NCBI RefSeq assembly: GCF_035762905.1
Contig: NZ_DASUCC010000167.1
Location: 1 to 9,650 of the forward strand
DNA from: DASYTH01 sp035762905
GTDB lineage: Bacteria; Actinomycetota; Actinomycetes; Mycobacteriales; Pseudonocardiaceae
Length of the DNA: 9,650 nt
Direction: 5' to 3'
Part shown: positions 5,748-9,650 of the stretch, piece by piece
How the letters are laid out: each line of letters starts with the position of its first letter
Numbering within the stretch: the first letter of the stretch is position 1
Translations under genes and position numbers: made by a program
The notes under the pieces: generated by a model
Databases searched by the model: none
Told to the model about the DNA's origin: nothing
What the model saw: the letters and a program-made list of their open reading frames with translations, nothing else

Positions 5748-6644
5748 TCATTCCCGCAGCTCCATGGTGCAGCACTTGGGTCCGCCGCCGGACTTGCGCA
5801 GTTCGGAGACGTCGATCGGGATGGGCCGGTAGCCGCGGTGGGCGAGCTGGTCGGCGAGCTCCTTGGCCTCGGTGGGCAGGATCACGTTCCGCCCGTCGGA
5901 GACCCCGTTGAGGCCGAGGCAGGCGGCGTCGTCCGCAGTGGCGATGACGGCGTCCGGGAACAGCCGGCGCAGCACCCGCTGTGAGCCGGGCGAGAACGCC
6001 TCCGGGTAGTAGGCGACGCTGGCCGGCGCCCCGCCCCCGCTCTCGGTGAGCACGAACAGCGCGGTGTCCAGGTGGTAGTAGCGCGGGTCGACCAGGCGCA
6101 GCGAGACCACCGGCACGCCGAGCACCTCCTGCGCCTCGGCGTGCGCCTCCGGGTCGGTGCGGAACCCGGTGCCGGCCAGCAGCAGCTCGCCGGTCCAGGC
6201 GAAGTCGCCCTCGGCCTCGTTGATCGCCGTGGGCATGACCACGTCGCGGTAGCCCTGGTCGAGGAACCAGCGCCGGTAGTGGTCGGCCTCGGCGGCGCGC
6301 TGCGGGGCGCGGAACCGCGCGCCGAGCACCCGCCCGTCGACGACGGTGCCGGAGTTGGCCGCGAACACCATGTCCGGCAGGCCGGGCTGTGGCTCGATGG
6401 TCTCGACGGTGTGGCCGAGGTCCTGGTAGGCGTCCTTGAGCGCGGTCCACTGCGCCAACGCCAGCTCGGTGTCGACCGGCACGCCGGGGTCCATCCACGG
6501 GTTGATCGAGTACTCGACGGTGAAGTACCGCGGCGGGCACATCAGGTACCGGCGGCGGGTCGGCATCCGGTCCTCGATCGGAATGACGATCGAGGCGTGC
6601 TGTGCGGGCCGCGGACCGGCGCCGGGCAGAGGAACGGTCGTCAT
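5748..6644 (-). CDS. Dimethylargininase / arginine dihydrolase-type guanidino-modifying enzyme
   Basis: This soluble 298-residue enzyme belongs to the amidinotransferase/dimethylargininase superfamily, which attacks arginine-type guanidino groups with a cysteine nucleophile. MCPPRYFTVEYSINPWMD (about 35-52) and LPDMVFAANSG (89-99) form the substrate end of the propeller fold. YYHLDTALF carries catalytic His191, and GGGPKCCTMELRE at the C-terminus carries the nucleophile, most likely Cys291 (the one after Lys). The usual annotation is N(G),N(G)-dimethylarginine dimethylaminohydrolase, which gives citrulline and dimethylamine. The Asn residues in SINPW and FAAN also fit arginine dihydrolases that give ornithine (see findings). 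ATG 6644 is chosen because a -10 box sits 6 bp upstream, pointing to a leaderless transcript. It is divergent from an Lrp/AsnC gene, as in M. tuberculosis Rv2323c/Rv2324. No ornithine aminotransferase is in view. Confidence 0.88.
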   Translation of the reverse strand: MTTVPLPGAGPRPAQHASIVIPIEDRMPTRRRYLMCPPRYFTVEYSINPWMDPGVPVDTELALAQWTALKDAYQDLGHTVETIEPQPGLPDMVFAANSGTVVDGRVLGARFRAPQRAAEADHYRRWFLDQGYRDVVMPTAINEAEGDFAWTGELLLAGTGFRTDPEAHAEAQEVLGVPVVSLRLVDPRYYHLDTALFVLTESGGGAPASVAYYPEAFSPGSQRVLRRLFPDAVIATADDAACLGLNGVSDGRNVILPTEAKELADQLAHRGYRPIPIDVSELRKSGGGPKCCTMELRE

Positions 6645-6650
6645 GAATCC

Positions 6651-6680
6651 AATGTAGGTTCGGCTTCGACAAGCAATCAA
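6651..6680 (-). promoter_or_regulatory. Promoter of the guanidino-modifying enzyme gene, probably leaderless
   Basis: On the minus strand TTGATT (6680-6675) and TACATT (6656-6651) are separated by 18 bp. The -10 box is followed by six bases and then the ATG at 6644, so transcription should start at or next to the A of the start codon. No ribosome binding site precedes the ATG, which agrees. The 73-bp intergenic region is notably AT-rich for this genome. Confidence 0.6.
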
Positions 6681-6704
6681 TATCGCAGATGGCGCTTTTT
6701 ACGG

Positions 6705-6710
6705 CAGAAT
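6705..6710 (+). promoter_or_regulatory. -10 box of the Lrp/AsnC gene, probably leaderless
   Basis: CAGAAT is one base from TAGAAT and is followed by seven bases and then the ATG at 6718, the spacing of a leaderless actinobacterial promoter. No clear -35 box is seen. Lrp/AsnC proteins often bind their own divergent promoter region, so this intergenic stretch is the likely operator; I see no strong inverted repeat in it. Confidence 0.45.
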
Positions 6711-6717
6711 GTTGCGC

Positions 6718-7173
6718 ATGGACGTAATTGACCAACGAATCATTGCGCAGCTGGTTGCCAACGCCCGGTCCAGCTACGCCGAGATCGGCAAGGTGGTCGG
6801 GCTGTCCGCCCCCGCGGTCAAGCGCCGGGTGGACCGGCTGCTGGACACCGGTGTGCTGCGCGGTTTCACCGCCGTGGTCAACCCGGAGGCCCTCGGCTGG
6901 GGCACCGAGGCGTTCGTCGAGGTGCACTGCCGCGGCAACGTCAGCCCCGACCGGATCCGGGCCCGGCTCGAGCCGCTGCCCGAGGTGATCGCCGCCTACA
7001 CCGTCTCCGGCGCGGCGGACGCCGTGGTGCACCTGCGCGCGGCGAACATCCACCACCTCGAGGACGCGCTCGAACACCTGCGGGCGGTGGACATGATCGA
7101 CCGCACGGTGTCCACCGTGGTGCTCTCCACGCTGCTCGAACGCTCCCCCTCACCCGAGCCCCCCATAAGCTAG
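6718..7173 (+). CDS. Lrp/AsnC-family transcriptional regulator
   Basis: The 151-residue protein has the two Lrp/AsnC parts: an N-terminal winged helix-turn-helix (MDVIDQRIIAQLVANARSSYAEIGKVVGLSAPAVKRRVDRLLDTGVLRG, 1-49) and a C-terminal ligand-binding RAM domain (about 60-142) that forms multimers and usually senses amino acids. I chose ATG 6718 over the in-frame ATG at 6709 because MDxID is the usual family start and CAGAAT sits 7 bp upstream. The divergent arginine-type enzyme suggests an amino-acid ligand and control of that gene; this is inference. The last residues (ERSPSPEPPIS) are a loose proline-rich tail. The crotonase gene begins 6 bp after the stop. Confidence 0.93.
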   Translation: MDVIDQRIIAQLVANARSSYAEIGKVVGLSAPAVKRRVDRLLDTGVLRGFTAVVNPEALGWGTEAFVEVHCRGNVSPDRIRARLEPLPEVIAAYTVSGAADAVVHLRAANIHHLEDALEHLRAVDMIDRTVSTVVLSTLLERSPSPEPPIS

Positions 7174-7179
7174 GCCGCC

Positions 7180-7947
7180 ATGGACCCGGACTCCGTGCTG
7201 CTCGAGCGACGTGCCGGCGTCGCGGTGATCACGCTCAACGACCCCGATCGCCGCAACGCCCTGACCCTGACCAGTTCCGCCCGGCTGGCCGAGCGCATCG
7301 CCGAGTGCGAGGCGGACGAGGAGATCGGCGCCGTGGTGGTGACCGGCGCGCCGCCGGCGTTCTGCGCCGGGGCCGACCTCACCGCGCTCGGCGCGGCGCA
7401 CGAGACCGGGCTGCGCTCGATCTACGCCGGTTTCCTTGCCGTGGCCCGGTGCTCGCTGCCGACCATCGCCGCGGTCGGCGGGGCGGCGGTCGGCGCCGGG
7501 CTGAACCTGGCACTGGCCTGCGATGTCCGGCTGGCCGGCCCGCTGGCCCGGTTCGACGCCCGGTTCCTGCAGCTCGGCCTGCATCCGGGCGGCGGGATGA
7601 CCTGGATGCTGCAGCGGATCGTCGGACCGCAGACCGCGATGGCCATGACCGTGCTCGGCCAGAAGGCCGACGCCGCCACCGCCGAACGGACCGGGCTCAC
7701 CCTCCGAACGGTCGACGGTGATCACGATGCGCTGGTGGCGGCCGCGGTCGAGCTGGCCGGTCCGGCCGCGGCCGCGCCGCGCGAGCTGGTCCTGTCGACC
7801 AAACACACGCTGCGCACCACCGCCACGCTCACCGAGCACGCCGAGGCGGTGGAGATCGAGCTGGTGGCGCAGCTGGAGTCGATGACCCGGCCGGCGTTCA
7901 CAGAGTTGCTGGCCGCCATGCGGGAAAAGATCTCCCGATCTCGGTGA
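7180..7947 (+). CDS. Enoyl-CoA hydratase/isomerase (crotonase) family protein, catalytic Glu residues absent
   Basis: The 255-residue protein has the normal length and fold signatures of crotonases: PDRRNAL (22-28), FCAGADLTAL (61-70) for CoA and oxyanion-hole binding, VGGAAVGAGLNLALACD (99-115), and FLQLGLHPGGGMTWML (129-144). The family handles acyl-CoA thioesters. Both glutamates that hydrate the double bond in typical enoyl-CoA hydratases are replaced: Asn109 stands at the Glu144 position of the rat enzyme and Phe129 at the Glu164 position. It therefore probably does another crotonase reaction or only binds acyl-CoA. The start at ATG 7180 has no strong ribosome binding site. With only 6 bp after the Lrp/AsnC stop, translation is probably coupled and the two genes co-transcribed. 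Confidence 0.9.
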   Translation: MDPDSVLLERRAGVAVITLNDPDRRNALTLTSSARLAERIAECEADEEIGAVVVTGAPPAFCAGADLTALGAAHETGLRSIYAGFLAVARCSLPTIAAVGGAAVGAGLNLALACDVRLAGPLARFDARFLQLGLHPGGGMTWMLQRIVGPQTAMAMTVLGQKADAATAERTGLTLRTVDGDHDALVAAAVELAGPAAAAPRELVLSTKHTLRTTATLTEHAEAVEIELVAQLESMTRPAFTELLAAMREKISRSR

Positions 7948-8088
7948 GCCCGGTGTCCGGTCCCACCTCTCGGGAAGGTTCACAATGGAAATGTGATCTG
8001 TGCCGCGTCTGGATGCGGTCCAGGCCCACGATGTGGACTACTCAAGGCGATGTACAGATAGCGAACGGAAGCAGCCGGTAGGCGGGGC

Positions 8089-8094
8089 TAGGCT
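8089..8094 (+). promoter_or_regulatory. Candidate upstream -10 box for korA
   Basis: TAGGCT fits TANNNT and would start transcription near 8101, giving a leader of about 49 nt that contains the hairpins at 8105-8139. No -35 box is evident. The same hexamer recurs 31 bp downstream at 8120-8125, so the choice between them is open. Confidence 0.3.
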
Positions 8095-8104
8095 GGAGGT
8101 CGGA

Positions 8105-8139
8105 GGGCAGCGGGAGACCTAGGCTGTCCCAGAGAGGGA
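8105..8139 (+). promoter_or_regulatory. korA leader with alternative hairpins and ribosome binding site
   Basis: Two hairpins that exclude each other can be drawn. GGGCAGC (8105-8111) pairs with GCTGTCC (8123-8129) over 7 bp, including one G-U. Alternatively TCCC (8127-8130) pairs with GGGA (8136-8139), extended by a G-U, across the loop AGAGA. The second would hide the ribosome binding site GAGAGGGA (8132-8139), which is about 10 nt before the ATG at 8150. The second TAGGCT (8120-8125) also lies here. The stems are short, so a regulatory role is speculative. Otherwise the gene-free stretch 7948-8149 shows no ORF and no convincing terminator. Confidence 0.25.
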
Positions 8140-8149
8140 TCGACAAGCC

Positions 8150-9650
8150 ATGAGCACCACCATGGATGGTGATCTGGACGGGGGTAACGGCGAGCTAGGG
8201 AGCACTCGGCCGACCGAGCTCCGCAAGCTGGACCGGGTTGTCATCCGGTTCGCGGGTGACTCCGGTGACGGCATGCAGTTGACCGGTGACCGGTTCACGT
8301 CCGAAGCCGCCGCGTTCGGTAATGATTTGGCTACGCTGCCGAACTTCCCGGCCGAGATCCGGGCGCCGGCCGGGACGTTGCCGGGTGTGTCCAGCTTCCA
8401 GCTGCACTTCGCCGACTACGACATCCTCACCCCGGGCGACCGGCCGGACGTGCTGGTGGTGATGAACCCGGCGGCGTTGAAGTCCAACATCGCCGACCTG
8501 CCGGCCGGCGGAACGGTGATTCTCAACACCGACGAGTTCACCAAACGCAACCTGACCAAGGTCGGCTACGACGCCGACCCGCTGACCGACGGGTCGCTGG
8601 ACCGGTTCGTCGTGCACAAGGTGGCGATGGCCACCCTCACCCGCGGCGCGTTGGAGCAGACCGGACTGTCCAAGAAGGACGCCGAGCGGGCGAAGAACAT
8701 GTTCGCGCTCGGTCTGCTGTCCTGGATGTACCACCGGCCGACCGAGGGCACCGAGCGGTTCCTGCGGGAGAAGTTCGCCCGGAAACCCGACATCGCCGAG
8801 GCGAACGTGCTGGCGTTCCGGGCCGGCTGGAACTACGGCGAGACCACCGAGTCGTTCGCGGTCACCTACGAGGTGGCGCCGGCCAAGCTGGCGTCCGGGA
8901 CCTACCGGCAGATCACCGGCAACACGGCGCTGGCCTACGGCATCGTGGCCGCCGGGCAGCGCAGCGGACTGCCGGTGCTGCTCGGTTCCTACCCGATCAC
9001 GCCGGCCAGCGACATCCTGCACGAGCTGAGCAAGCACAAGAACTTCGGTGTGACGACGGTGCAGGCCGAGGACGAGATCGCCGGCATCGGCATCGCGCTC
9101 GGCGCCGCCTACGGTGGCGCGCTCGGCGTGACGTCGACCTCCGGCCCGGGCATCGCGCTGAAGTCCGAGGCGATCGGGCTTGCGGTGATGACCGAGCTGC
9201 CGCTGCTGGTGATCGACGTGCAGCGCGGCGGGCCGTCCACCGGGCTGCCGACCAAGACCGAGCAGGCCGACCTGCTGCAGGCCATGTTCGGCCGCAACGG
9301 CGAGTGCCCGGTGCCGGTGGTGGCGCCGTGCTCGCCGGCCGACTGCTTCGACATCGCACTTGAGGCGGCCCGGATCGCGCTGACCTACCGCACCCCGGTG
9401 CTGCTGCTGTCCGACGGCTCGATCGCCAACGGCTCCGAGCCGTGGCTGGTCCCGGAGGTCGAGGCGCTGCCGGATCTTTCGGTCGCCTTCGCCGCCGAAC
9501 CCAACGCCGCCGACGATTCCGGCGAGCACTGGCCGTACGTCCGGGATCCGGAGACGTTGGCCCGGGAGTGGGCGATTCCGGGCACGCCGGGGTTGCAGCA
9601 CCGGATCGGCGGGCTGGAGAAGGCCGACGGCAAGGGCAGCATCTCCTACG
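8150..9650 (+). CDS. korA: 2-oxoglutarate:ferredoxin oxidoreductase, fused gamma-alpha subunit (partial, 3' end outside window)
   Basis: KorA with KorB converts 2-oxoglutarate and CoA to succinyl-CoA and CO2, reducing ferredoxin; it is an alternative to the 2-oxoglutarate dehydrogenase complex. The frame from ATG 8150 has no stop in 500 codons. The gamma domain (about 28-200) opens with VIRFAGDSGDGMQLTGDRF (31-49). The alpha (pyrimidine-binding) domain follows from about 262, with GSYPITPASDI (279-289), QAEDEIAGIGIALGAAYGGA, TSTSGPGIALKSEAIGLAV and DVQRGGPSTGLPTKTEQADLLQA. Actinobacterial KorA proteins are about 610-650 residues, so roughly 110-150 are missing. The N-terminal 25 residues (MSTTMDGDLDGGNGELG...) are a variable extension. 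The cofactor-binding beta subunit, KorB, is expected just downstream. A pyruvate-type substrate cannot be fully excluded. Confidence 0.93.
   Translation, partial: MSTTMDGDLDGGNGELGSTRPTELRKLDRVVIRFAGDSGDGMQLTGDRFTSEAAAFGNDLATLPNFPAEIRAPAGTLPGVSSFQLHFADYDILTPGDRPDVLVVMNPAALKSNIADLPAGGTVILNTDEFTKRNLTKVGYDADPLTDGSLDRFVVHKVAMATLTRGALEQTGLSKKDAERAKNMFALGLLSWMYHRPTEGTERFLREKFARKPDIAEANVLAFRAGWNYGETTESFAVTYEVAPAKLASGTYRQITGNTALAYGIVAAGQRSGLPVLLGSYPITPASDILHELSKHKNFGVTTVQAEDEIAGIGIALGAAYGGALGVTSTSGPGIALKSEAIGLAVMTELPLLVIDVQRGGPSTGLPTKTEQADLLQAMFGRNGECPVPVVAPCSPADCFDIALEAARIALTYRTPVLLLSDGSIANGSEPWLVPEVEALPDLSVAFAAEPNAADDSGEHWPYVRDPETLAREWAIPGTPGLQHRIGGLEKADGKGSISY

Noticed and set aside
7948..7990. 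Terminator hairpin after the crotonase gene
   Set aside because: CCGG-TGT-CCGG and similar short stems exist, but they are 4 bp long and no T-run follows. That is not above chance for this base composition.
8195..9601. 468-codon minus-strand open frame opposite korA
   Set aside because: The sense strand encodes a clear KorA with conserved motifs throughout. The antisense product is Arg/Gly/His/Gln-rich with no recognisable domain.

Overview
The window is about 9.65 kb of very GC-rich chromosomal DNA from a high-GC Gram-positive bacterium (Actinomycetota). The reasons are strong G/C preference at third codon positions, several GTG starts with purine-rich ribosome binding sites, -10-only or leaderless promoters of the TANNNT type, and gene content close to mycobacteria and relatives. 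The tRNA-Tyr / YajQ / HtpX neighbourhood resembles, from memory, the Rv0563-Rv0566c area of Mycobacterium tuberculosis. The dimethylargininase-like gene divergent from an Lrp/AsnC regulator resembles Rv2323c/Rv2324. I cannot name the genus.

Layout. (1) Positions 1-2788 are housekeeping: tRNA-Tyr (minus), a G-rich spacer with strong quadruplex potential, a YajQ-family protein (plus), an unrecognised 58-residue protein (minus), a stand-alone glucose-1-phosphate thymidylyltransferase (plus) and the membrane metalloprotease HtpX (minus). Two of the convergent pairs overlap at their stop codons. (2) Positions 2828-5740 look accessory: a siderophore-interacting flavoprotein (minus) is divergent from an amidase-signature hydrolase and a TetR-type regulator (plus). 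A perfect 16-bp palindrome lies on the amidase promoter and is the probable operator of that regulator. Three short GC-rich repeats fill the amidase/regulator gap. (3) Positions 5748-7947 hold a guanidino-group-modifying enzyme (dimethylargininase or arginine dihydrolase type, minus), divergent from an Lrp/AsnC regulator. Both are probably leaderless. An atypical crotonase follows the regulator by 6 bp. (4) Positions 8150-9650 hold the start of a fused gamma-alpha 2-oxoglutarate:ferredoxin oxidoreductase subunit (KorA). It runs off the window end; its partner KorB is expected next.

How the genes relate. The amidase and TetR regulator form a plausible autoregulated unit, and the divergent siderophore gene may share its operator. 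The arginine-type enzyme and its Lrp/AsnC neighbour form a plausible amino-acid-responsive pair. The other genes are independent metabolic or housekeeping functions.

I found no CRISPR array, transposase, integrase, toxin-antitoxin pair or defence cassette, and no clear new multi-gene system. The points most worth a second look are the palindromic operator, the repeat cluster that also supplies a ribosome binding site, the quadruplex-prone spacer, the uncertain chemistry of the arginine enzyme, the crotonase without catalytic glutamates, and a possible folding switch in the korA leader.
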